The notes under the pieces were generated by a model. That model had not been told where the DNA came from and did not search any database. It saw only the letters and a list, made by a program, of their open reading frames with translations. Positions 9,133-15,731 of a DNA stretch of 22,155 nucleotides are shown in pieces. The stretch is taken from positions 1 through 22,155 of the IMG/VR virus record IMGVR_UViG_3300044712_000059; one strand, written 5' to 3'. The number at the start of each line of letters is the position of its first letter. Positions within the stretch are counted from its first letter, which is position 1. This DNA comes from a virus. The translations under genes and the position numbers were made by a program.

Positions 9133-9440
9133 ACAAGTCTCATAGCTGGACTACATATGACTGGTCGGCGCGTCTTATGCAGGCCGACTACGGTGCGCCG
9201 CATGAGGGCCACGAGCACTGGACCGATCATGTCACGGTCATTGTGCGTGGTCCGGTTCGCATTGAGATGGACGTAGAGGCTATCGAGGCAGACCGTGGCG
9301 ACGCTATCGTTATTAAGGCTGGCGTTCGTCATCGCTTTGTACCACTGCACGCACGAGGCGCTGCTTGGCGTTGTTTATTTAGTTATGCTCACGCGATGAC
9401 TGATGGTGTAGCGCACGATAATTTCGACAAGGACAAGTAA
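9129..9440 (+). CDS. small cupin-domain protein
   Basis: A 103-aa protein starting at ATG 9129 inside the ATGA overlap with the preceding gene. It has the outline of a single-domain cupin: GAPHEGHEHWTDHVTVIVRG at residues 22-41 supplies several histidines in the place of cupin motif 1. A beta stretch (VRIEMDV) follows, then GDAIVIKAGVRHRFVPL at 57-73 in the place of motif 2, with H68 as the expected metal-ligand position. There is no signal peptide. Cupins bind metals and act as isomerases, dioxygenases or sugar-binding modules; the substrate here cannot be told. Its position inside a fibre-gene cassette suggests a sugar-related or virion role, which is inference. An upstream extension of this frame to 8757 is rejected because it overlaps the previous gene. 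Confidence 0.75.
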   Translation: MNKSHSWTTYDWSARLMQADYGAPHEGHEHWTDHVTVIVRGPVRIEMDVEAIEADRGDAIVIKAGVRHRFVPLHARGAAWRCLFSYAHAMTDGVAHDNFDKDK

Positions 9441-10178
9441 ATGGCAGCCAGCATCGTTCAGCAGAAGTTCGACGTATCGCAGGGCGGAACGTCGCAGGCG
9501 ACCATCAGCATCACGCCAAACAGTTCCATCACAGTTGGAAACTACCTGTGGGTCGTTTGCTGGGGCAATGCCACGATGGCAACGGCCAGCATTTCCGATG
9601 GAAGTAACACATATACTGCCCGCACCGATACTGGATATAGCTCCGCATGGGTGCGTGCGTGGACTACACCGATCACTACTGGTGGAACACCAACAATAAC
9701 AGTGACTCCAGCAGCAAATCGCAATATGTCGATAATGCTGGTCGAGGTTTCTGGAGTTAATAGCGGAACACCTGTCGAATTAAATGGTTCTGTATGGCAG
9801 TTGTGGGATAACAGTTCATTTCCTGCATCGCCTTTGAACTTTGGGGCGACCACCAATGCCGACCAACTGATTCTGGCAGCGGCAGGAACTGGTCCGAGTA
9901 TCGGTAGTTCACGAGACTATGGCGCAAACACCGGCTGGACGCAGGTTGCGGAAGCAACGACCGGTCCGACAATCTGCCTGATAAGCAAGAGCGTCACGAG
10001 TACCGGAACGTATGATCCGGACTTCACGATGGCGGCTGCTGGCTCTACTCAGGTTGTGTTTGTTGGTATCAGTTTTGTCAGTGGTGCTGGTAGTCCAGAT
10101 GTAACCGTTGCGGCGAGCGGTTCAGCATCAACTACTGGTCGTGGAACTCCGGTTCCTGACTTTCAGATTCCTCTTTAG
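9441..10178 (+). CDS. beta-rich tail/fibre-like protein (hypothetical)
   Basis: A 245-aa protein whose ATG directly follows the upstream TAA. It is dominated by Thr, Ser, Gly, Ala and Val in alternating patterns expected of a beta sandwich (SQATISITPNSSITVGNYLWVVCWGN, TPTITVTPAANRNMSIMLVEVSGV). In the central part, LNFGATTNADQLILAAAGT resembles the repeat cores of phage adhesins and lectin-like domains. The C-terminus trails into a low-complexity linker (VTVAASGSASTTGRGTPVPDF). There is no catalytic motif, signal peptide or coiled coil. I infer a minor virion or fibre component from composition and neighbours only. Confidence 0.65.
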   Translation: MAASIVQQKFDVSQGGTSQATISITPNSSITVGNYLWVVCWGNATMATASISDGSNTYTARTDTGYSSAWVRAWTTPITTGGTPTITVTPAANRNMSIMLVEVSGVNSGTPVELNGSVWQLWDNSSFPASPLNFGATTNADQLILAAAGTGPSIGSSRDYGANTGWTQVAEATTGPTICLISKSVTSTGTYDPDFTMAAAGSTQVVFVGISFVSGAGSPDVTVAASGSASTTGRGTPVPDFQIPL

Positions 10179-10186
10179 GAGTTGCC

Positions 10187-11035
10187 ATGCTTGACGTAGG
10201 AATCAGGGAAAGTACAGCGACTACTGGAACAGGTTCTCTGACGCTTGTTGAAGAAGCGGGATTCGTCAGGATTTCAGAAGCGTTTACGGCTGGAGATCTT
10301 GTCAGTTATCTCATTACCAGTGGAAATGACCGTGAATGGGGCATTGGAACGCTTGAGGGTGGCGGGACGTTCGCCAGAACGTTCGTCAGCGCTAGTCTGG
10401 TCAGTGGAACGTTCTCCCGTGCCAACACGCCGATCACGTTGGCTGGAACCAGTTACATCGTCTGCACGGCGCATCCAGGTGGAATGTATGGTGGAATAAG
10501 TGGATTCATTTCACATGGGTTGACTGCAAGGTATGTTCCTCATGCTGTTAATGGTACTGCACTAACTACGCTTGGAATGACAGCTAATCGTGGTTACTTC
10601 ATGCCATTTATTCCGGTGCACTGTCCAAAAGAATTTGGAAGTCTTGGAATTGAAGTAACAACGTTGACGGCTGGAACAGCCTATGTGGCATTGTTTGAGA
10701 CTTCCATTGCAAGTGGAAACTACAGGCCGGGTCGTCGCTTATACCAGACTGGTGCTTTAGATACTGGAACGACAGGCGAAAAACTGACTGGAAGCCTTGC
10801 AATCAGGTTGCGTCCCGGAACGCTTTACTGGATTGCCGTAACGGCATCTTCAACTTGCACGATGCGTGCTGTAGGTGTTGGTGGTATCAATGCGTTGCTT
10901 GGATTCAGTAACGCAACGACCACAAGTCGTTCGCATATCTACGCTACGCAATCTGGAGCATTTGGAACTGATGCTTCAGGGTTGACGTACACCATTGCAA
11001 CAGGCAACGCTCCCGCACCGCTTCTAGCACCGTAA
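10187..11035 (+). CDS. tail fibre/adhesin-like protein with phage N-terminal attachment-type domain
   Basis: A 282-aa protein with a good ribosome site (AGGAG, 7 bases before ATG 10187). The N-terminal ~95 residues follow a pattern I know from many phage tail and baseplate proteins: TATTGTGSLTLVEEAG, then FTAGDLVSYLITSGNDREWGIG, then GTFARTFVSASLVSGT. That module usually precedes a variable adhesin. The remainder is a beta-rich domain (RGYFMPFIPVHCPKEFGSLGI, RLRPGTLYWIAVTASSTCTM) resembling the jelly-roll heads of fibre tips. No enzyme motif is visible. The next gene begins immediately after its stop. A receptor-binding or accessory fibre role is inferred. Confidence 0.7.
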   Translation: MLDVGIRESTATTGTGSLTLVEEAGFVRISEAFTAGDLVSYLITSGNDREWGIGTLEGGGTFARTFVSASLVSGTFSRANTPITLAGTSYIVCTAHPGGMYGGISGFISHGLTARYVPHAVNGTALTTLGMTANRGYFMPFIPVHCPKEFGSLGIEVTTLTAGTAYVALFETSIASGNYRPGRRLYQTGALDTGTTGEKLTGSLAIRLRPGTLYWIAVTASSTCTMRAVGVGGINALLGFSNATTTSRSHIYATQSGAFGTDASGLTYTIATGNAPAPLLAP

Positions 11036-12622
11036 ATGTTTGAAAACAACCCATTCGGAATAGAGCCGTTTGGTACTAACGGCGAAGGACCGCATGAGTT
11101 GGTCGGGCAGTCTATTGCTGTCCAGCAAGGTAATGTCGAAGCAATACTGAACAAGACTGCTGACTTAACAGGTCAGTCAAGTACGGTTCAGCAAGGCATT
11201 CTACGAACGTTTGGTCAGCAGATATCTGCTGCTGCCGGAACTGTCACTCCGGTAATAACGAATGGCATCACGCTAATTGGCTCTGCTATTACGGTTGAGC
11301 AGGGTATTACTTCGGTCGCTGGTGGTGCTCGTGGTCAGGCAATTACTTTATTCCAAGGCACCATTGTCGCGTCTGTTGGTTCTGGAGAAACTCTGACTGG
11401 TAGTGCAAGCACAACAGTTTCTGGAATATTGCTCCCAGTAAATAATCCAACGACATCGGCTGGTCAAGTTATTTCTGGGGCTTCCGGTAACGTTGTTGTT
11501 GGAGGTAATCCGGTCACTGTCAATATCAGTGGCGTAGAAGCTGACTTTTTCATCGGTAGCCTGATTGCAGGAACGCAGTTTGTAACTGGTCAGGTATCGA
11601 CGACTGCTGCCGGAACATTGACTTATGTTCTGACGCTTCCAGTTGTCGGCATTGGCGCGTCTTTGGCCCAAGGAAACATTGCTGCCTCGCAGGAAGCAGA
11701 AGACACCTACATTGCGTCCTTGTACGGCATCCAGATCGCCAATATCGACGTTGAGTTGGTAGGTTCCGATGTCCTGATGGATACGGAACAGGGCAATGTC
11801 GGCACATCGGGAGATGACTTCAAGGCGCTGACTGGAAGCGCAACGGTATCGGCTGCTGGAACGTTGATTGCTGTACCTCAATTGTCGATCACGGGGCAGG
11901 AAATCAGCGATCAGCAGGGCGTGTTCGGTGCTCCTGGATTTGCAAGTCTGACTGGTGCTGAAAGTGCAGTTGTTGCGGGCAATGTGTTCCTGACTAATGA
12001 CCGGACATTCCCGATCACCGGGCAAAAAATGGTCATCAGTGACGGCAATGCCGTTACTAGCTACTTGGCTTTTGCGATTGGTCAGGTGCTGAATGTATCG
12101 CAGGAAGGCATTGGACCGAGAATAGTGAATCTGTTTGGCGAGCAGATTCTGAGCAGGCAGGGTGTCGTAATGCCGCCTGCCGTGACAGAGGCTCTTGTTT
12201 CTACTGGCGGGTTCTATCGTAGGAACAGGACACAGCGTGTTCCACTGTATGCGCGTATGCCTACGGACGAGGAAGTACTAGCAGAGCGCGAGGCTCTTGG
12301 AATCCTGCCCAAGAAGACTCAGAAGTTGATTGTCAATGAAGTCAAGAAGATTGCGAACGTGGATACCCGGTCAGAGGCGGCGCTGTTGGCGAATGCTTAT
12401 CTGCAAGATGGTCCGCAGCGCAATCTGATGGATCGTCTGCGCAATACCGCAGAAGATCAAAACGTAAGGTGGCGCGATGAGATGTTTACGATCACTCATG
12501 CGCTGATCCTTGATTCGTTGCGACGCAAAGCCGACCGCGAACTGCTTGAAAAACTAGTCGCGGAGGAAGAAGCAGAAACTGCCGAAGTCAACGAAATCCT
12601 TGAACTCTGGATGGAACTCTAG
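11036..12622 (+). CDS. repeat-rich structural protein with helical C-terminus
   Basis: A 528-aa protein whose ATG directly follows the preceding TAA. From about residue 20 to 384 it is built of roughly 15 degenerate units of 18-28 residues with the consensus LTGQxxxVxQGxVxxx; examples are LVGQSIAVQQGNV, LTGQSSTVQQGIL, ITGQEISDQQGVF and LFGEQILSRQGVV. This suggests a beta-solenoid or linear array of short beta arches. From about residue 390 the composition changes to charged, helical sequence (MPTDEEVLAEREALGILPKK, then LEKLVAEEEAETAEVNEILE), which could be an oligomerisation or attachment domain. The same style of repeat occurs at the N-terminus of the 885-aa protein at 5036. Virion role inferred; no named family recognised. 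Confidence 0.7.
   Translation: MFENNPFGIEPFGTNGEGPHELVGQSIAVQQGNVEAILNKTADLTGQSSTVQQGILRTFGQQISAAAGTVTPVITNGITLIGSAITVEQGITSVAGGARGQAITLFQGTIVASVGSGETLTGSASTTVSGILLPVNNPTTSAGQVISGASGNVVVGGNPVTVNISGVEADFFIGSLIAGTQFVTGQVSTTAAGTLTYVLTLPVVGIGASLAQGNIAASQEAEDTYIASLYGIQIANIDVELVGSDVLMDTEQGNVGTSGDDFKALTGSATVSAAGTLIAVPQLSITGQEISDQQGVFGAPGFASLTGAESAVVAGNVFLTNDRTFPITGQKMVISDGNAVTSYLAFAIGQVLNVSQEGIGPRIVNLFGEQILSRQGVVMPPAVTEALVSTGGFYRRNRTQRVPLYARMPTDEEVLAEREALGILPKKTQKLIVNEVKKIANVDTRSEAALLANAYLQDGPQRNLMDRLRNTAEDQNVRWRDEMFTITHALILDSLRRKADRELLEKLVAEEEAETAEVNEILELWMEL
11093..12187 (+). repeat. tandem degenerate coding repeats (GQ...QG units)
   Basis: About 15 tandem units in the repeat-rich protein share G-Q at the start and Q-G or A-G about eight residues later. 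The units are diverged at the DNA level, with varying spacing and codon choice. This points to old protein repeats rather than a recent expansion. Confidence 0.65.
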
Positions 12623-12630
12623 GAGAAAAA

Positions 12631-13578
12631 ATGTACCCGCAAGACGCAGGCACCCCGGAAACTCCCGAAGCACCGGAAGCCGCACCCGTTGATAACAGCC
12701 CGGATGTCGAATCCGCACCGCAGCTAGATGGAGAGCAGTCTGACCTGACGCAGGATGCTCCCCAACTGTCTGACGAAGACTATCAGTTGAATTTTCTTGG
12801 TACCAGCAAGTTTGAAATTCCTAGAGGTACACAAGAGGAAGTTCGTGCTGCACTGAAGAATCTTGAGAAGTCGCTGAACAAAGGGTGGACCGAGAAAAAC
12901 ATGCGTTTGTCGGAAAAGATACGCATGGCTGATGCACAGCAGCAAGAAATTGCTCAGACGGCGGAAATCCAGAAAGCGACTATCAAAGAGCTTGCAAAAC
13001 TGGAGTACTTGCAAGATCAACTGAATCAGTATGATAATGTTGACTGGCAGCAGTGGGCGACAACTGATCCTGAAGCCGCGAACCGCGCCTTCATGGCCTA
13101 TCAGGGACTCCAGAGGCAACATGCCAAACTGGATTCCGAGGTCAAAACGAAGCAGGATCAGGAACGCCAAAGCCAGCAGCAGCGTGCGCAGCAATGGTTG
13201 GCGCATGCAGAGGCAAAGTTGCAGGAGAACATTAAGGATTGGACTCCCGATAAAGGGAGAACCATCCAAAAGTTCATCTCTGAAACCTACCTCAACACCA
13301 ATACCCCAATGGATCAGGGCGCACTCCAGGCAGTGTCCTGGCACCCCGGCCTAGTCCAGATGGCCCATGAGGCAATGCTTTACAGGGAATCCCTGAAGCG
13401 AGCCTCCGCTAAAGAGCAACCTGTCCCGGCTGTTCCTGTCTCCAAGGTCAAGGGTACCGCACCAGCTGGCGCGAAAGACCCTTCCAAGATGACTGACGAA
13501 GAATGGCTGGCGTGGCGCAATCAGGATCTTGCGAACAAACGTAGGGCTGCTCCGATGAACACGATTCGTAGACGCTGA
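12631..13578 (+). CDS. scaffolding protein
   Basis: A 315-aa protein, close in length to P22 scaffold (303 aa), directly upstream of the coat gene as in P22. It has an AGGAG ribosome site 6 bases before ATG 12631. The first ~55 residues are Pro/Glu/Asp-rich and disordered. Residues ~75-200 are helical and coiled-coil rich (ALKNLEKSLNKGWTEKNMRL, then QERQSQQQRAQQWLAHAEAK). The last ~30 residues are basic and end in PMNTIRRR, the kind of positively charged C-terminal helix that binds coat subunits in P22. It would nucleate procapsid assembly and leave before or during packaging. No protease or catalytic motif is seen. Confidence 0.85.
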   Translation: MYPQDAGTPETPEAPEAAPVDNSPDVESAPQLDGEQSDLTQDAPQLSDEDYQLNFLGTSKFEIPRGTQEEVRAALKNLEKSLNKGWTEKNMRLSEKIRMADAQQQEIAQTAEIQKATIKELAKLEYLQDQLNQYDNVDWQQWATTDPEAANRAFMAYQGLQRQHAKLDSEVKTKQDQERQSQQQRAQQWLAHAEAKLQENIKDWTPDKGRTIQKFISETYLNTNTPMDQGALQAVSWHPGLVQMAHEAMLYRESLKRASAKEQPVPAVPVSKVKGTAPAGAKDPSKMTDEEWLAWRNQDLANKRRAAPMNTIRRR

Positions 13579-13582
13579 TTCC

Positions 13583-13623
13583 GGCTCCCGTCTTGGGGGT
13601 CGGGCAACCCCAAGATAGGAGCC
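13583..13623 (+). promoter_or_regulatory. RNA hairpin that encloses the capsid Shine-Dalgarno
   Basis: GGCTCC (13583-13588) pairs with GGAGCC (13618-13623), and TCTTGGGG (13591-13598) pairs with CCCCAAGA (13608-13615). One C-A mismatch and one G-U pair lie between, giving a stem of about 15 pairs with a 9-base loop. The capsid ribosome site AGGAG (13617-13621), 6 bases before ATG 13628, lies in the 3' arm. No T-run follows, so it is not a standard intrinsic terminator. It could limit capsid translation, be opened by ribosomes finishing the scaffold gene, or be an RNase cleavage site. Confidence 0.75.
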
Positions 13624-13627
13624 TTGA

Positions 13628-13708
13628 ATGGCGAATACCGTCCTCACCCCGACGATCATTACGCGCGAAGCCCTGCGCGTCTTGCATCAGAAACTGACGT
13701 TTCTCGGT
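13628..13708 (+). CDS. major capsid protein, exon 1 (codons 1-27)
   Basis: ATG 13628 opens a frame encoding MANTVLTPTIITREALRVLH, then QKLTFLG, followed at once by an in-frame TAA at 13709-13711. Continuing at 14524 gives N-V-N-T-Q-Y-D, and the joined product matches the paralogous segment in the protein at 1863-2198 (LHQKLSFVNSVNTRYD) with no gap. The ribosome site AGGAG lies 6 bases upstream inside a hairpin. The exon ends in GGT, providing the U that conventionally precedes a group I 5' splice site. Unspliced mRNA would give only a 27-residue peptide. The exact junction could shift by one base only if the frame were lost, so 13708/14524 is strongly constrained. Confidence 0.88.
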
Positions 13709-13750
13709 TAACAGTCAGCCGCCTTGTACTGTAAAGTACACTGAAAAACG

Positions 13751-13779
13751 TTGTGAAATCGGTGAAAATCTTGTATACT
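13751..13779 (+). promoter_or_regulatory. sigma70-like promoter for the intron endonuclease
   Basis: TTGTGA (13751-13756), a 17-base spacer and TATACT (13774-13779) form a good sigma70-type promoter. The -10 box ends 6 bases before ATG 13786, so transcription would begin at or next to the start codon and give a leaderless mRNA. The -35 box overlaps the P3 strand of the intron. No Shine-Dalgarno is present before the ATG. Confidence 0.5.
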
Positions 13780-13785
13780 TTCAGT

Positions 13786-14439
13786 ATGAACAAGACGATA
13801 CCGAGCCAAGCCTTGAGACGGGAACGCCTGTTGGCTGACCCGACTTGCAGCAGGTGTGGCGAGCGAAAGACCGTGGAAGACTTCCCTGCAAAGGGTGTTG
13901 ATTACTGGTGTACCGCTTGCCGCAATTCGTACTCGTTGAATCTGTATCACGAGCGTCGTGCAAAGTTGAGCGCAGAGGAACTGCAAAAACTTCGTGATGA
14001 TGTGAATAGACAGCAAAAGCTTCGCAGGGCTGAAAGGCTCGCCAAAATGGACGCCGAGAAATTGGCTGCGTTCAAAGCGAAAGCGAATGCTCAAAACATC
14101 GAAAGACGGAATGCTGTCCGAGATGTTGTCTACCGTGCATATGGCGGATACAAGTGCGCCTGCTGTGGAGAAACTGAGAAGTTGTTTCTGAGTATCGACC
14201 ACGTTAACAATGATGGCGCTGAACACAAGCGTTCGATGAAGTTGAACACTGGCGAACAGTTGCATCGGTGGTTAATCAGAAACAACTTTCCTGAGGGTTT
14301 TCAGGTTCTCTGCATGAACTGCAATTGGGGGAAGCATCGGAATAACGGTGTCTGCCCCCATCAAGGAAGGTGTAACGACTATCCCGAAAGGGAGTACAGC
14401 CAAGTGGCTGGAAGCGCAACGCCCCTCTATCGAGGGTGA
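13786..14439 (+). CDS. intron-encoded HNH homing endonuclease
   Basis: A 217-aa protein encoded within the capsid-gene intron. Residues 21-45 hold a zinc-binding CxxC...CxxC module (CSRCG, then WCTAC). A basic helical linker follows (~55-110), then an HNH nuclease domain: CACC at 124-127, SIDHVNNDG at 136-144 with the catalytic D-H pair at 138-139, and LCMNCNWGKH at 175-184 with the second zinc pair C176/C179, N180 and H184. Such enzymes cut intronless alleles near the insertion site and drive intron homing. I choose ATG 13786 over the in-frame GTG 13753 because the GTG lies in the P3/-35 region and the ATG sits right after a promoter-like -10. The last ~20 codons overlap the intron's P7, P3 and P8 strands, so this part of the gene is constrained at both RNA and protein level. 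Confidence 0.88.
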   Translation: MNKTIPSQALRRERLLADPTCSRCGERKTVEDFPAKGVDYWCTACRNSYSLNLYHERRAKLSAEELQKLRDDVNRQQKLRRAERLAKMDAEKLAAFKAKANAQNIERRNAVRDVVYRAYGGYKCACCGETEKLFLSIDHVNNDGAEHKRSMKLNTGEQLHRWLIRNNFPEGFQVLCMNCNWGKHRNNGVCPHQGRCNDYPEREYSQVAGSATPLYRG

Positions 14440-14523
14440 TGAGATAGTCTGCTCTGCATGGCGACATGCAGCGGGTCGAAGTCAGGCCGGGAGTGGAACT
14501 AACGAGCCACTCTGAACACAAGG

Positions 14524-15729
14524 AACGTCAACACCCAGTACGACTCCCGTTTCTCCGATTCGGGCGGCAAGATCGGCAATACGCTGAATGTGCGTATGCC
14601 GTCGAAGTACACGACTTCCAAGTCGGCTATCACCAACCTCCAGTCGAACGCTTCGGCTTCGTATCAGGACTCGGTGGAGCGCAGCACGCCAATCGTTATT
14701 GCGTCGCAATACCACGTTGATGTGTCGTTCACCAACGCCGAACTGTCGCTCGGTATCGACGACTTCAGCCAGCGCATCATCAACCCGGCGATTTCGCAAC
14801 TGGCCGCGTCGATGGAAGCCGATGCCGCGATTCAAGCCTACAAGCTGGTCGCCAACTACGCGGGTGACTACTCGGGCGCGATGACCTACAAGTCGTTCCA
14901 GCAGAACGGTCAGAAGATCACGGAAAACCTTGGTCCCCTGCCGAATCGCACCGCCATCCTGAACCCGCAATCGACGGTGGAATTTGCCGATGCGACCAAG
15001 GGTCTGTTCCAGGACAGCAACGAGATCCAGAAGCACTATCGTGAGGGTCGCATGGGCCGCACGGGTGGATTCGATGTCTACGAATCGACCCTGATCCCGG
15101 CGCATACGGTCGGCTCGATGGCCGGTTCGTGCGTGACCACGGGCGCTGCCAACGCGACGACCACGACCGCGACGACCTGGGTTTCGCAGACGGACGTTTC
15201 GGTGACGGGTGCCACGGCGACGACCACCTTCAAGGCGGGCGACATCGTGACCTTCGGTACGCTGGCTGACGGGTTCGTGGACTGCCATCCGGAGTCGAAA
15301 GCCTCCTATGGCCGTCTGAAGACCTTTGTCGTGCAGGCTGACCTGACGATGACCACGGCGACCAGCACCTACACGGTGACGGTCAAACCGGGCATCATGG
15401 TCGGTTCGGGCAATGCCTACCAGAACGCCATTATGACGGGTGCGGATACGTCCGGCCTGACGGTGACGAACTGGGCGGCGGCGTCGAGCACGGTCGGTCA
15501 GTCGCTGTTCATGCACGAGGATGCCTTCACGTTCGTGACGGCGGATCTGGAGGATGTGTCGAAGTACGGTTCGTGGGGCGCTCGCGCCGTCATGGATGGG
15601 ATCTCGATGCGGGTTGGCCGTCAGTGGGACATCACCAATGACCGCTTCCCGTGCCGGATCGACGTTCTGTGGGGCTTTGCGGGTCTGTACCCGGAACTCG
15701 CTTCCCGCCACATCCATAAGGTCGTGTAA
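14524..15729 (+). CDS. major capsid protein, exon 2 (P22 coat-like; codons 28-428)
   Basis: The frame resumes at AAC 14524 and runs to TAA 15727-15729. Joined with 13628-13708 it encodes 428 aa, next to 430 aa for P22 coat (gp5). Family features are a conserved shell region (FTNAELSLGIDDFSQRIINP, residues ~95-115), then AAISQL-type helices and a NPQSTVEFADATKG segment. An inserted beta domain of about 100 residues (~226-326: FKAGDIVTFG, FVVQADLTMTTATSTYTV, VKPGIMVGSGNAYQNAI) matches the P22 telokin-like I-domain position. The C-terminus is DRFPCRIDVLWGFAGLYPELA. A start at ATG 14590 would be the naive call, but it drops 49 conserved N-terminal residues. Codon use is strongly biased to C/G third positions, as expected for the most abundant virion protein. 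A terminator follows. Confidence 0.92.
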   Translation, partial: NVNTQYDSRFSDSGGKIGNTLNVRMPSKYTTSKSAITNLQSNASASYQDSVERSTPIVIASQYHVDVSFTNAELSLGIDDFSQRIINPAISQLAASMEADAAIQAYKLVANYAGDYSGAMTYKSFQQNGQKITENLGPLPNRTAILNPQSTVEFADATKGLFQDSNEIQKHYREGRMGRTGGFDVYESTLIPAHTVGSMAGSCVTTGAANATTTTATTWVSQTDVSVTGATATTTFKAGDIVTFGTLADGFVDCHPESKASYGRLKTFVVQADLTMTTATSTYTVTVKPGIMVGSGNAYQNAIMTGADTSGLTVTNWAAASSTVGQSLFMHEDAFTFVTADLEDVSKYGSWGARAVMDGISMRVGRQWDITNDRFPCRIDVLWGFAGLYPELASRHIHKVV

Positions 15730-15731
15730 AA

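Larger units (their letters stand above)
13709..14523 (+). ncRNA. group I self-splicing intron (group IA-like) in the capsid gene
   Basis: The 815-base intervening sequence has these pairings. P1: exon CGGU plus intron U (13705-13709) with AGCCG (13717-13721), giving the splice-site wobble U13708-G13718. P2: TGTACT/AGTACA (13725-13740) with a GTAA loop. P3: CGTTGTG (13749-13755) with CGCAACG (14415-14421). P7: GACTAT (14377-14382) with ATAGTC (14444-14449). Between the P7 and P3 strands are P7.1 (CCC-GAAA-GGG, 14383-14392) and P7.2 (CAGCC/GGCTG, 14397-14410), an insertion typical of subgroup IA. P8 is CCCTC/GAGGG (14423-14436). P9 is a 7-bp stem with a GCGA loop (14454-14471), and a further stem GAGTGG/CCACTC lies at 14491-14512. 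The intron ends in G (14523), as expected. P4-P6 I could not resolve with confidence (candidate P4: 13759-13763 with 13800-13804). Confidence 0.88.

Noticed and set aside
11348-12025. 225-aa open frame on the minus strand opposite the repeat-rich protein
   Set aside because: Low-complexity Ser/Arg/Cys-rich product without ribosome site; a by-product of the repeated codons on the + strand.
5036-12622. Diversity-generating retroelement in the fibre genes
   Set aside because: No reverse transcriptase in the window and no template/variable repeat pair with adenine-specific differences was seen.
13583-13623. Hairpin as an intrinsic terminator after scaffold
   Set aside because: No T-run follows the stem; the capsid ATG comes 4 bases later. 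A regulatory or processing role fits better.
13753-13785. GTG 13753 as the start of the intron endonuclease
   Set aside because: It lies in the P3 strand and the -35 box, has no Shine-Dalgarno, and adds 11 residues with no domain value.
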